Positions 48,160-60,226 of a stretch of 64,000 nucleotides of DNA are shown here, piece by piece. Where the stretch lies: positions 49,158,553 through 49,222,552 of the forward strand of contig BTRK01000005.1 in assembly GCA_036245805.1 (NCBI GenBank). The letters run 5' to 3'. The stretch's first letter is position 1; each line of letters begins with the position of its first letter. This stretch comes from Pristionchus mayeri. Taxonomy: Eukaryota; Nematoda; Chromadorea; Rhabditida; Neodiplogasteridae. The notes under the pieces were generated by a model that was not told where the DNA came from, made no database searches, and saw nothing but the letters and a program-made list of their open reading frames with translations. The translations under genes and the position numbers were made by a program.

Positions 48160-49300
48160 CCGAATATATTAGGTCTCATCCATTAGTTTAAAATGTAAAA
48201 TGCATCATATCGCCACAGGTCATCGTGGGCCTCTGCTATCTGCTGTCCATGAAATAGATTGTTGAGACAAACTTATCGCAATCATCCTCACCAAACTCTG
48301 CCGAGAGATGAAATTGTATGTGGCATGATGAGATCACGAGTTCCGGACTACGAGAGGGAATTTGCCGAGGCGAATAAAATCCCAAAACGCAGAAGAAATC
48401 GTTGACACTGAGTGTATTTATTTCATAGTTCCATCTATATTGTGTTCGAATCAAATAAAATCATAAATATTTAAGTGTGAAAAGAAAAAAAAATGCGCTT
48501 AGAAAAAATAAAACATGATGTACAGTTATATTTTAACATATATTCAGCAGATGGTAAAATCCCTATACAATTGGTTCGACTGGTATATTGAGTGTTGCTC
48601 TCTCGATGAATCAATTGGAATCTCTGGAAGAAGAAGGAGGAGGAAGGTATGGCTGTGATTGCCCAAAGGAGAGGAATCGTCTGACTCTCTTCAAATCGCA
48701 CGCTCTCTCATCGATCAGAGTGAGCGAGAGAGTGTTTGATATGGAGAGAGCGAGATCATTGCTCCCAAAGCAGCAGAAACAGCCCATTGGTCTTGAATAT
48801 TCGGCGTTTTGTTGATGCCCTGTAGATGCTTTTAAAATCAAATTAATACCTTATAAAATATGAATATCACATCGTTCTGGACCGACAGAGAAGGGATCTG
48901 AATCAAACTGCAATCATGAAACTTGAATCCCTACTGAAACATAAAATTTCCTGCCGCGAATAAAAGGTAAAGGTAAAGGTGTTAGGCATTTTTACACGCA
49001 AGGGCGGTCTCTGCCACCCCATCGTCTATTAGCAACTAGGTCCTATCCTGGGAACCAGTGGCCTGTTGCGAGACTTCAATCTCCCTCACAATGCACGAAA
49101 GTGTCCATGTGGATTTGTGTTTCACTCATAGTATAAGATGCACATGTGCACAGAGTTGCCAAAATGGGATATTTGTTTTATGTTTCAGACTGTTTTCAAA
49201 TATGGAAGCGCTTTCAAACAGCCTATTCCCGCGGTTTTGCAGTTCGGGGTTTCGCGGGAAAATTCAAAATCTTAATCCCTTTGTCTACCCTTTTCTGGAG
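48160..49300. other. Gene-free stretch with a family-i hairpin
   Basis: A hairpin occupies about 48670-48764 (CTGACTCTCTTCAAATCGCA with its inverted partner). Open frames here have no recognisable motif or consistent splicing. Confidence 0.4.
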
Positions 49301-50410
49301 AAAACAAGAGGGTGGAGAACGTGTAGAGTTCTGAAATGTCAAACTGTCGCAAAGTCTTTACACCAAATCCCAGAGAAGGCAAACCAAATGAGATGTGACG
49401 ATTGTACGAATGCGAATTCTTTTCAGTTCTACCTCTCTCCTCGTTATTTTAAGTGGATGAATAACAACTCTCTAAGATCTTCTAATATTTGACTGACATA
49501 GAAAAGATTTTGTAGATAAAATCGAGAGTACTTCTCAACTTCCCAAATCCTCATTAGTGGAGTCCATCTGATCCTTTCCGATTCTTTCCTAGTTCGATTC
49601 ACATTAGTCATAGTCACGGACAAGGAAGTGAGATATCACTGAATCATAGTATGTATGCTGATTGTGCTCATGTAATCGAAAATGGAGAAGGATTAGTAGG
49701 CTGTGATTTTATTGCTGGCGGAACAAGTATTTTGATACATTTTTTTACAATTATGGAGTAGTAATAGCTGCTCACATTCTAATTCGCTATCCTTTCTAAA
49801 CTTCGAGGATTGTAATTAATGGAAGAAGAAGATGATGCCACCATCTCGAAGATTCTCCTGAACATTCTGCGGGATGAGCAAAAAGCTCCCCGGACTGTAT
49901 GAACGCGACTATTCCGGCATACCCTGAATAATGTGCTTCGGATTCATTCAAAACTAAAAAATGGAAGGAAAAGGGGGATAGATAAAGAGACAGATCATCT
50001 TTAAAAAATATAGCTGCGAAAATTATCTTGTGCGAACCTGGTTTTGATATGTATAGAGAGACAAACTCTAATAAAGAGCGATGAAAACGTGTAGAGTTCT
50101 GAAATGTCAAACTATCATTAACGGGATGGGCGCGAACAAATATAGTAAAAAAATGATCACAATGTCTCCATAGCAAATCTAAGAGAAGGCAAAACAGTGT
50201 GATGTGAAGATTGCTAGGAGCTCTTTCTCAGTCCGATCTCGGGAGCTCTTTCTCGGGAGCAGATAGGAGCTCTTTCTCAGTCCGATCTCCTCCCTCTTTC
50301 AAGTGGGTGAATAAAAACACTAAGTTCTTCTCATATTTTGTGTGCGGAGAAATGCGAGAGCAGATAGAATCGAGAGTGCTCTTCGTCTCCCCGCCAACTC
50401 CTCATTAGTA

Positions 50411-50502
50411 AGCAATGGTCTGACTCTCTTCAGTTTGCACGATCTCTCACCGGTCAGAGAGACGAGAGAGCGTGCAAACTGAAGAGAGTTAGATGATTGC
50501 TC
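50411..50502. repeat. Hairpin element (family i)
   Basis: AGCAATGGTCTGACTCTCTT pairs with the arm ending AGATGATTGCT, with the standard GTTTGCACG core. It is close in sequence to the copies inside the macin-like genes. Confidence 0.85.
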
Positions 50503-50615
50503 TAATTAGTGGGGTTCAGGAGAACATTTATTTTCCGTTTCCTTCATTTTCAACTCACATTAGTATTAGTCACGGACAATGAAGTAATATATCCCTGAAG
50601 AAGAGTGTAGAGTAG

Positions 50616-50723
50616 GGATGGCTTGGCTAGAAACGGTATCTTCATACTACACACTCTCTTGCCGGTCTGATTGGTGAGAGAGTGTTTAGTTTGAAGAGAG
50701 TCATTTCTTGCGAAGCCATCCAT
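50616..50723. repeat. Hairpin element (family i, variant ends)
   Basis: GGATGGCTTGGCTAGAAACG pairs with the arm ending TTCTTGCGAAGCCATCC, with an ACACACTCTCTTGCCGG core. Confidence 0.75.
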
Positions 50724-51947
50724 AGTGTAGAGCCAAAATTTTGACAATCGCCTCATGCACACACTCGAGCAATGATAGTATATGGAACATGGTAAGAGAC
50801 AATTACACGAATATCGAACTTCGAACTCGAACTTAAACATATTGGCTCTGAGTATTTTCCAACCATTGTTCCATCGCTGTTTTGTGAAAATAAAAACAAA
50901 CTGTACGTATTTTATTTTGTGATTATAACTGGAAACAATTCCTTTTTTTACAATTATTGAGTAGTACTGGGCGGCGCCCCCATAAAATATAGTGTGATTG
51001 ATGTGACGATCGTTCCTCTCTTGATCGAATACCTCCACTTCGAGTATTGGAATCGGCAGAAGTGGAGGATGAAGATATATATTGGCAGTAGAGATATTAG
51101 AAGAAATTCAACACGCAGATGAGACGAGCAAATGTGCAACAATATGAGAAGTAACGCCAAGTCCATAAATTTGAGAGATGAGAAGGTTAAATATTTTTCA
51201 CTGAAGTGGATGCAAAACAACACTCTAAGTATTACTTATCTCTGATGGGCAGAGAAACGAGAGCAGATCTAATCGAGAGTTGACTACATCTTCCCCTGCA
51301 TAATGCCTCATTAGTGGAACATATGAGCAGTCTTTCATTATCTTTGGTTTTCGAAGCACCTCCGCTATATATGTACAATACAAAATAGATGATGTCCCGA
51401 ACTTCGAAGTTTAGTTACGGACACTGAACGTGAAGACAATCCGAAAATCCAGTGGTTACTTTGGACTATTCGATGAGATCGGACAGAACACAAGCTCAAT
51501 GAAATGCAATTCGTTTATATCAGTATTTTTCGATCCATTGTGCTAACCATTTGGTCGAAGAGCAAACTTATTCGTTTCCTAGAAGAACAAGTATTTGAGA
51601 TTTTCGAATGCAGGTCAGTTGTTTATTTCGAAAACATTAACCCTCCTTGCACTGATTGTGAACACATTTTGGCAAGCAATTTGAAGCATTTTCTAGGACG
51701 CGGGAAACGTAAATTGTGACGCTTTTTGTGACTCGCTACCATATGATGTTATACGTAATTATTAGTTTCGATATCATTTGCTGTGTTGTTAATTAATAAA
51801 GGAAATTGTACACGTCATTATCACTACTTTGCCAATGTTATGCATGAATATAATTATATTGCAAGGTTCTACTGTTTTGTTGCATGGCCTTTTCTTGCTG
51901 ATTGTTGAGTGATTTTGTATGTTTTGGTTGTTAATTCTTTTGTTCAG

Positions 51948-53842
51948 ATGCCGGACAAAGTCGCACCTCATCTTCATATCATCAGACGAGTTATTGCGCA
52001 TTCAGTTGATTCTATTGGCCAACTTCGACTGGTAACACATGTCCCACATTACTTGGAATACGATAACCTATTAATCAAAGTGTCTCCATTTCAATTGTAA
52101 TCAAATACAATTCAGGTCAATCATCTGTGGGAAGACTTTGTTGCCGATGAATTCTCCAAATTTTTGAAGCTTGAAGAATTGGAGCTAACTATTGACAAGG
52201 TGAATCGATACTCAAATAAGTTGCTAATTAGGGTATTTTTATACTATCCATTTCAATAAATTTAATAAGACGCCCTCTATTTCTCTTTTTTTCTCGCTTT
52301 GTCACTTCTTGTCGGCTAGAAAAGACTCATCAATATGTGTTATTTCTCGTCGAGTAGATCTTGACAACATATTTACTTTTCTTATTTTCTTACTTTTCTT
52401 TCTATATTCACGTATTCTTTTTTTGTAATAATTAAAGTTTTTTTCAGCACACTATGGAGGTGCATTCCGAAGTGCGAATGTACAAGAAATCAAGCAAACT
52501 GTCGTTCCTGAAACATATGAAACAATATGGTAATCTGTTTGTTCGCAAAGACGGAAAAGTGAGTGACATTAAAGGAGGCGTTAATGCAATCGCGCGCCCG
52601 GTTGAAATATGTTTCAATTAGAGGCGAACTCTCTTCAAGTCGCGTACTCTCTCACTCATTGCCTGAGCTTTCCCTAATTTTGGCTCTTCGCCAAATTCGG
52701 ATATCTCTGTTCATAATAGAGATATTAATGTGAAAATTTCGGAGCTTTTTATCGTTGACGAGATCTAGACCGTGCATATGAAAGCATCACAAATTGAATT
52801 TTGACTTTGCTCCTCCTTTAATAGTTTAAAAATATTTTTTTTTCAATTCTGAGAAAAAGTTCATTATTTAGTTTTCCTAAGTACCCCATCAATTTCAGAC
52901 AAACATTTCCAAGAATTTCATTTTCGATGAAATTCAATCCGATGACACAGAATTCTTCAAAGGAGTAAGAGAGATTGATCAAGTAACACTACGTAATTGG
53001 TCGGCACATGGAAAAAATCTTTCGCATATTTTCAAAAACATCTGCATGAATAAGATCGTTGTTCAGGATGAACTAATTACTTCTGAATTCGGGCAAGTTC
53101 AAACATGCAAATAGTTATAGATTTTCAACCAAAGTATTTACGGATTTGGATTTGCGAATTTGCTCATATTTTGAAACCTCCTTGTCCAACCTTGTCCAGA
53201 TTTTCATATGATACTATGTAGTTAATTAGTATTTGGATCCCATACCTTTCACAACCTATGCATCACTTGATACATGCATATGCACATTTAATCGGAACAG
53301 TACTTTCAGCAAACAAATAATTCATCTTATACAACTGTGCAGCGTGTCTAAAGCTTCAATGAACATACAGAATCTATCAGAAGATTTTTCGAGAGGTAAG
53401 ATTTCGTAGTAATCCTTTGTCAATGATATGTGATTCTATTCAGATGAATTTTTGCTAACGATTTCTGATTTCGTGGATTCTCTTTACATTGAAATGCTCA
53501 ATGAAAGAAGCTTCTTCGGCGGTACTCGAAATGAACTCTGGGATGAACTCATTCCAGAAATGTTCAAAAAACGTGTGAGCTGGGTGATAATCGACAATTG
53601 TGCCCCGCTTATTGCGCGCAGTGAGACACGTTTGACGGAAGTTCTAAATGTGAGTAAATAGTTGGACTAATATTCAAAATAAATTCATTTTATAATTGTT
53701 TTGTCAGAAATTGAGTGAAATCGAGGGAAAGAAACCATTCCTTGTGCTGAATGGTATGCTGTCGAATCCTACTGCGCGCGAAATTGATCAAAAATGGATT
53801 GGAGACGTTATGTTGAAAGGTGCGGTTTACGGTGTCTTGTAA
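51948..53842 (+). CDS. F-box-like protein 1
   Basis: Seven exons join in phase: 51948-52031, 52116-52199, 52448-52558, 52899-53092, 53310-53395, 53444-53649 and 53708-53842, giving 299 residues. The start HLHIIRRVIAHSVDSIGQ, then LRL joined to VNHLWEDFVADE, lines up with the F-box-like start of the paralog at 61152 (LPADITRELIRCAESTDRM, RF joined to VSHIWSFLVDDY), with the intron in the same place. In nematodes such proteins are thought to bring substrates to Skp1-cullin ubiquitin ligases through a variable C-terminal part; I do not recognise the C-terminal domain. The fourth intron starts with GC (GGGCAAGT), the common non-canonical donor. The third intron contains a MITE. An upstream exon may exist, since an acceptor-like TTGTTCAG precedes the ATG. 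Confidence 0.6.
52569..52821. mobile_element. 253-bp MITE, copy 2
   Basis: Its ends TTAAAGGAGGCGTTAA and GCTCCTCCTTTAA are inverted, and it matches the element at 4951-5203 in length and sequence. It lies in intron 3 of F-box-like gene 1, ten bases after the donor. Confidence 0.7.
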
Positions 53843-54344
53843 ATGGAATTAATGATCATGCTTTAGTGATCGTGGACAGAATGACAAGATGTACACAAGT
53901 CTTAATCATGCACAGATCACTTGCGTCTCACTACTACTACATGCCCTACTTCTGAAGCAATATATGATTCCATGTTCGCTTTCACATCAATTTGAACAAC
54001 TGAATAAACTGATTCTTATCGATAATCTAATTTTCGTGAACAATTTCTCATACTACTCAACAGCAGTTGTTGATTAAATGATTTCATGGTGTCTTTTATC
54101 ATGCTCTTGCCAATTCTGTTGCACACATTTCGAAAGCAAAGTTCATGGCAATTTCGAAGGAATAATGTAATAGAGATTTTTGCATTATGAATTTTGAACC
54201 CGTGCCAAAGCCACATATTTTCCTGACTTCTCCCCAATTATCTCGCTGCAGCATTCGTTTATGGAGTGTTTTTTTGTGTATTATAGAATGTGGGCAATTT
54301 GCATACACACAATGTGAATTCGTGTTTTTGCGAAAGAACGAAGA

Positions 54345-55561
54345 TCAAAGACCGAGTTTACAAGTTTGCTTAACAAGCCAATTGTCGCTGGGTTTCACGT
54401 TGCCGCCTTTGCATCTGAAATATCAAATGATGTATTTGATCACACTCTAATCGAAACTCATAGAGTATCTTAATTTAGCTAAATGCCACCTTTACGTACT
54501 CAGATGAGCATTGAAGGAGACTGACGTTATCAAAACTAAAAAAATACTGACTGATACTAGCATATTTTGGGTGTCCAAATGATGATAATTGAAAAAAAGA
54601 CATGGCACGAAATGAAATACTACTCACCTGCACTGGTATCCTCCACTGCACTCCTTGTTCTTCACCTTTGCGCATCCTCCCGATTCGCGACCTTTGCAGC
54701 GTCTGCAGTAGACGGGGCAGCTCTTCCACAGAATGCCCGTCCCTGAATTAATTTAGATGCTTTCGGGGTTAATTTTATAACTTTTTAAAATTATTGATAG
54801 ATTTCGAGTTAACATGACACGCATTTTGTGCAAGCTAGTTCTACGATGCAATCATTGTTAACCTGTTAAATATCTAGAATTAGAAAAAAGATGAATTGTA
54901 TTAGGTTCATGCATAATTTTCTTTACAAGGTATTTAAAGAAAATTATGCATTTTTCTAGAGAATTGTTTGCCTGTCTTTGATAATACTCTGGCATTATTT
55001 GGGGCACTATTAACGCACTAGAACCATAAGTTCATTGAATCGATCTCAATTGGTTCAATAGAAAAAAATTAATTCCTAAAAAGTGTCAAATTTTCGTATT
55101 TGGGGTACTTTGTTCAAGCGTTCATTAAAACAAAACCTAGTTGCAATTTCCGCCCTTTTGTGTCGGAAGTGAGGCCGTGTGCACGCTTCCATATAACACT
55201 TGAAAACAGATCGTTAGTTTCTCTCAGAAAAGTTATGGGTGGAAACTACTGATTTCACCTTCCAAACTTCTACCATGAGATTACTGTAAAAGACTGATTG
55301 ATCGTGTAAGTCCACAAGTGCGCTATGAAGAGCACACATAGACTGATATCATATAAAAATACAGGAGAGAATTGTTAAAGGCTGAGGCAAGTTATTGCTC
55401 GAAAACGTGAAAACGTAAAGAAAATTTTGCATCAACCTAATAAAAGAAATCTCACAGAACGAGGTCTGAGGGGTGCAACGAGACCAGTTATCATAGCAGT
55501 TGCTTGAGACTAGGATGATCGAGTTTGAGAGGAGGATAATAAGGAGAAGTAGAGGTTGCAT
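54345..55561 (-). CDS. Macin-family antimicrobial peptide (copy D)
   Basis: Exons 55456-55561, 54628-54742 and 54345-54414 join in phase into 96 residues. Residues 1-20 are a signal peptide. The mature peptide starts NCYDNWSRC and has GTGILWKSC, YCRRC and GYQCRCKGG, with Cys at 22, 29, 44, 48, 51, 59, 67, 73, 75 and 92. From memory of the family, theromacins from leeches begin with a closely similar CxxDWSRC, then G(T)GxLW, two CxxC/CxxxC pairs and a QCRC near the end, with ten cysteines in this order. Macins are extracellular peptides that kill bacteria by permeabilising or aggregating them. Without splicing, a TGA inside the GTGAGT donor would end the protein after QCR; the third exon supplies the last two expected cysteines, which supports splicing. 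Confidence 0.85.
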
Positions 55562-55570
55562 CTTCGATTG

Positions 55571-55620
55571 CTGAGTCAACTCTGTTGACCGCTTCTCGTT
55601 TCAATGGGTTTTATAGGGCG
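55571..55620 (-). promoter_or_regulatory. Core promoter and leader of macin copy D
   Basis: On the minus strand CGCCCTATAAAACCC puts a TATA box 54 bp above the ATG, and GGTCAACAGAGTTGACTCAG (55590-55571) precedes the ATG. Both blocks are very close to those of copy A. Confidence 0.7.
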
Positions 55621-56281
55621 TGGAGTGATTCAGCAACGGCAGTTGTTGTTGCAGGGTAGTGTTGACAACCTCACGGCTAGGGATAGCTTCGCAATTTTTT
55701 CCGTTCTTTAGGAGGAGAATCATGAGAGGCATCTCTCATGCACTCTTTAAAAGGTTAATCAAAACGAGAAAACATGTCAAATGAGGAGTGTACCAACGCT
55801 TCTCTCCCTTTATGAATCAGATCAACAGCTGATGCAGAGGGAGCGTGACCCGGCAGACAAAAGGGAAGATGGGGGAAAGGTGTTTGTGCAGGCGTCTGTG
55901 AATGGAGACAACCGGGATGTGGCTATTCCTGGCTGTTTGTTAGAATTTCGAAAAATTATTTCCGAGAGATGCCAACATTGCGAAAAGTGCATCGAAACGA
56001 ATTATTTCGAAATGTTGAGTAGAACGGATATGAAAAAGGCGATATATTGATGTAAGATGGTCATCACGTCAGAGTGCGAGAGATGTATTATGACTTTTTT
56101 AATATCTGGTTAGATTGAACAGTTTTTATGGTCCCTTTTTTCTTCAATCTTTCCATACGTTTATTAATTCTGCAAGGAAATGCTTGACCTCTTGTTTATA
56201 ACCACCCGATTTCTCGAAAAATACCTCCCGAGTCTTTTGATTTTGGAGCCAACATTTAAATTATTTCGAGTACCTCGTTTT
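55621..56281. other. Intergenic region with one unrecognised short open frame
   Basis: An 89-codon plus-strand frame (55781-56050) starts MRSVPTLLSLYESDQQ and contains CQHCEKC near its end. It has no signal peptide or known domain and may be chance. Nothing else is supported. Confidence 0.25.
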
Positions 56282-57408
56282 ATGAGCACAATGAGTAAAA
56301 GTGTTTTAAAGTTTTCCTCATCATCAATCATGCATTATTCTTCTAATTGCTATTTAACTCTCGCGACCCTGCCGATGGATATTATCCGAATCATAATCCA
56401 AAGTGGGGAATTCAAGGAGATGCGCTTTGTGAGCTCCATTTACAAATTTCAAAGCTTCTAAGTACTTACTTATTCTAACGAAATAATACTAATAATGGTA
56501 GAATGAATGCAATGATGCATATTTTTAGTAATTTATAGATCCAGAATTCGCTTGTGTAATCCAGTAATGTCATTTAGATATCTCGCTCATGGTCTATTCT
56601 CGTATCTGGGTTTTTCAAACGACTTCCCGCGATAGAATATGCCGTATTTTATATGAGTGATAGTGACGTGAGATTGAGTCTCGACTTCGAGTCACGACAC
56701 TTGAGTAATTTCACCCGTGGAATCTCCTCGAGTTGGAGAGAGTCGGTGCCACAGCCCGAGTTGGAGAGAGTCGGTGCCACATCTCGTATTTCATTTTCAC
56801 TCACTCACGAAGATATTCCCGATATTTTGATGTTGTTTAGTCGCACAAACCGGCTGAAGTGGTGCGACATTCGTACTGAGCAAGGAATTATGGATCTCAC
56901 ACATGCAATGATAAGGAGAGTTAACATTGATCGAATGGATTTCGCATTTCAAAAGTGTGGTCGAGGGGCAAGGTATTTTTTAAACATTTTGGGTGAATAT
57001 AACATTAGGGCACTTAGCCGTAAGTTTCACCTTTTATGTTTCAGACTATTCGTTATCAAAATCCTTCAAGCAAATAAAGCATTCGAAGTCCAATGTAACA
57101 TGTGTGTATTCAGCAAAGGAGGACTGTGTATGTAATTATATACATGCATATTAAATGAAAAATAATTTTCAGATAAACCACTCAAGTGTATTTCGTCCTC
57201 GTGCACATCTCACATCTACATAGAGGACGTTGAAAATGGTCCGGTGTCGACGCATCAAGAATAATTGACCACCTTGGCAAGGGATCTCATCGACAAAAAC
57301 AATTTGAAATCAGTATCTATGCGCTGTAATCTCAACCCTATGCCTATTGTAGATGAGTGTGAACCGTTCTTCGGGTTCATGAAAGTTTTCATATCATATT
57401 TTGATTAG
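56282..57408 (+). pseudogene. F-box-like paralog 2, with premature stop
   Basis: Exons 56282-56428, 56578-56972, 57045-57127 and 57173-57408 join in phase. TLATLPMDIIRIIIQSGEF, then RF joined to ISRSWSILVSGF and RLPAIEYAVF, aligns with the paralog at 61152-63325. So does DIPDILMLFSRTNRLKWCDI. The last two exons have the same lengths (83 and 236) as in the paralog. A TAA at 57262 follows STHQE and would remove the last 48 residues, although the frame beyond it remains open and similar to the paralog. A 28-bp block is doubled at about 56729-56788. It may be a very young pseudogene or a truncated but functional allele. Confidence 0.65.
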
Positions 57409-57792
57409 CAAATGCTTGAAAACATCGATAAGCTGTAGCTTCAGATAAACGTGCATTTCTAAGAGTAGACATGAACTAATAAATTAGTACATTCGCATGG
57501 AAATTACTCTCGGGACTCTTCATTTTGTACACTCTTTCCGTTTCTACAAAAACTGTTGTACAAATAAACTAGTTCCTTATTTCCTTGTGAGAATCTAGTC
57601 ACGAGAGGATGCTGAACCTAGTAAGCTTTAGCATGTTGTAAGAAGCGCTTTGCGGCCCATGATTTTGTCTGATGTTTTCAAAACGTACAGTATTCATCTC
57701 CTAATGTTTAGAGGGGCAGAGTCGCACACGAGTTTATCAACATAAATCAATGTATTTCCTGGTGGAAACATCCAAGTCCAATGCCCATGTGC

Positions 57793-59557
57793 TCAACTGT
57801 GCTGCATCAAGATGCAGTTGCAAGCGCGAATTAGCTCGAAACAAAACGGGATTTTATTCATATGTCCAGCGCACATCTTAAGCGCAAAAAAACAGATTAC
57901 ACTCGGCACACTGTTGTAGAAATCCTCGTATGTTCGGTTCTCGGCCTCCTCGAGATATCCGAACATGCTCCTGCAAAAACAAATGGCTGTCTGGTGTCGT
58001 CATTGGGACGTTTCGGTTGGCCCCGCATGAAATGACTCCTATAAACTGCCTATATACTATCTATATATCTGCCTATCTGCCTATATATTAGGTTGTTGCA
58101 TAAGTCTTGTCCGATTTTATCATTTACAAATTCCGGCTTCTACAGGCATTCACGTGAGCTTTGGCAGCATGTATCTTTTGTGATATATAGAGGATGTAAT
58201 ATACTTTCTGGCGCACTATACTGTATCCCTGTCATTTCAATATTATGGACACGAAATTAGACGAAAGTAGTGCACTTGAACTTTCTCGTTTCGTATTTCT
58301 CCAGTCCCCTATTTCCTTAGGAATTTACAAAGTACCAAACTCATAGCATTATCGTAGTGTGATGAATGTACATCATACTGAACCACTAATGGTAATAAGT
58401 TCCTGAAAGGCATGGTAAAAAATTTAAGAAAATCTGGAAATGCGATCAGATAATTCTTTGCCAACCGATATGAACCCATGTTATTTTCGTGCCATACGAT
58501 ATTGATATATCTTTTATTTTTAAAAGTGATAAATATGTGGTGTTAATATCCCTATTCAAGTAAAGTATTGAATCTAGTTTCATTCGACGTGATTATTCTT
58601 CCAGAAATTTGTGGTGAAAATTTGAATGCCGAATTTTGCACATTTTTCTAGTTTATGTCTCTCGCACAACTAGAATGTATGACCTATTGTGGTATTCTGA
58701 ACCAGAAACCCATATTCTACAATCACTTTTGTGAAAACTATTTGAAAATCATTCATCGCTGAATGGAGATTTAATTTTCAAAGAATCTGAAATCACGAAT
58801 TTTGTGAAATTTTTCCGAAATTTCGTTTTCGGAATTTTTCAGTTTTCTGATATAGACGAGCAACTACTCTCGAATTTTATTGGTATTTTTATATCCCCTT
58901 TAGCGATGGTTAAAACTGACTTCCACTGAATTCAGTATCTCTTGTACTGGAGACAATGTAATTCATTAACTGGAAAGCATTTCAGTGTCTACATTCACAT
59001 TCACTGGGTTCTCATTTTGACTGCGCTGAATAAGCAAGCCCATACAACCTAGTTTCAGAAAGTGTATTATCTATACTTCTAATTTAGCTGGGTGAGGAAA
59101 TATCGCTATCTGTTTCCATCAACTTGCACCGTGTCAAAGAAAAACTTTGAAAATATGCGATAGTCTGAACAGTTCAAGCTTCGTTTTCTCCTAATGCAGA
59201 CATTTATGATTTAGATAAATACCATTGTTGGAATGTACACGCATATGCCTCTGTTATGCCATGAGGCCAGTTAATGGCAGAAACATACTAGCAAGATCGA
59301 CCAAATAACTTACACACAGGACTTATGCAACAACCTAATACTTAAATATGCCCTAGAGCAGGCATAATTATGCGAGATTGCGAAACCATTTCTTTTCTTC
59401 CTCAGTATGTGGAGAGTCGGCATTCGTGTATCATAACGCAATGTTCGTTTCTCGTTGCGCCTTAGATCTTAGTTAAAATATAAATTAACAGCACTCACTG
59501 GCCGAAGATTGCCGATTCGAGCTCGTTGTCGGTGAAATATCGAGTGGAGCTCCCCAT
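57793..59557 (-). CDS. Unrecognised small two-exon gene
   Basis: Exons 59499-59557 and 57793-57970 join in phase: MGSSTRYFTDNELESAIFG, then QSMFGYLEEAENRTYEDF and on to a TGA, 78 residues in all. The first part is acidic and lacks a signal peptide. After NSVPSVI the composition becomes cysteine-rich and hydrophobic, so there may be a further splice that I missed. The 1.5-kb intron is mostly a 1,250-bp mariner-type element. I do not recognise the family. Confidence 0.35.
58089..59338. mobile_element. 1,250-bp mariner-type element without recognisable transposase
   Basis: The left end TTAGGTTGTTGCATAAGTCT is matched by an inverted right end (GGACTTATGCAACAACCTAA), each flanked by TA. Its length equals that of the mariner at 29084, but the ends differ and I find no transposase motif, only AT-rich sequence in short frames. 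It is either strongly decayed or a cargo-type non-autonomous derivative. Confidence 0.75.
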
Positions 59558-60226
59558 GTTCTCATCCCAAATATCTTGAGAGACCAGAGACCGCAGACTG
59601 CATCTGGCTGCAATTCACTCCATTGACTTTTATGTTCGTGAATACAATCGTTCGGTTGCATAAGAACAATTTTCTATTTTCCGACTACTTTTTCCGGGAT
59701 TTTAACACCGCATCATTGATTCAAACCTAAAGAGAGGTGGCGTGAGAGAGTGTGTAAAATGAATAGACGAAGGACCGTATATCGAATTCTAAAGCAAGTG
59801 CTGAAGAGAAACTATTCCGGGAATGAGTCATCTTGCGTTCAAATAACTTGCACTTACCTTGATTCCCTCACTAGATTTCACTTCTGTGAAATTCGGATTG
59901 GCCATCGAGTTGAAGAGTGTCTAAGCATGAGAAGTTTCATTATATATGTTGATGAATAAAATATGTTTACGAATTCACCGATAACTATTTATTGTGGCGG
60001 ATATAATACGTGAACACTGATAAATATGTTTTCTGCATGCTGCTGGGCAAACGAATTTGGAATGAGATAGTTTTCTTCAAGCATAATTTGCGCTAGAAGG
60101 ATGTAGAGGGGTATATTTTAATATTTGAAATTTCTTCGATATTTTCATCGATCTCAATATATTCGGAATTGCGCGCGATGTTTTGTATCTAATCAAAAAT
60201 ATTCGTTAGAGTGCCTATTGATTCAC

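Larger units (their letters stand above)
49301..51420. repeat. Three diverged copies of an about 0.8-1 kb unit
   Basis: Related blocks recur in the same order: GTGTAGAGTTCTGAAATGTC at 49320 and 50090, then AAGTGGATGAATAA at 49450 and AAGTGGGTGAATAA at 50300 with a weaker match at 51210, then a CTCATTAGT block at 49552, 50401 and 51309, then TAGTCACGGACAA at 49612 and 50568 with GTTACGGACACTGA at 51414. No shared open frame survives. The minus strand around 51165 reads MDLALLLILLHICSSHLRVE, like a signal peptide, but I cannot extend it into a gene. Two hairpins interrupt the second copy. Confidence 0.55.

Noticed and set aside
49058..49492. 144-codon plus-strand frame
   Set aside because: Its composition is not protein-like, it over-runs diverged repeat blocks, and there is no signal peptide or known motif.
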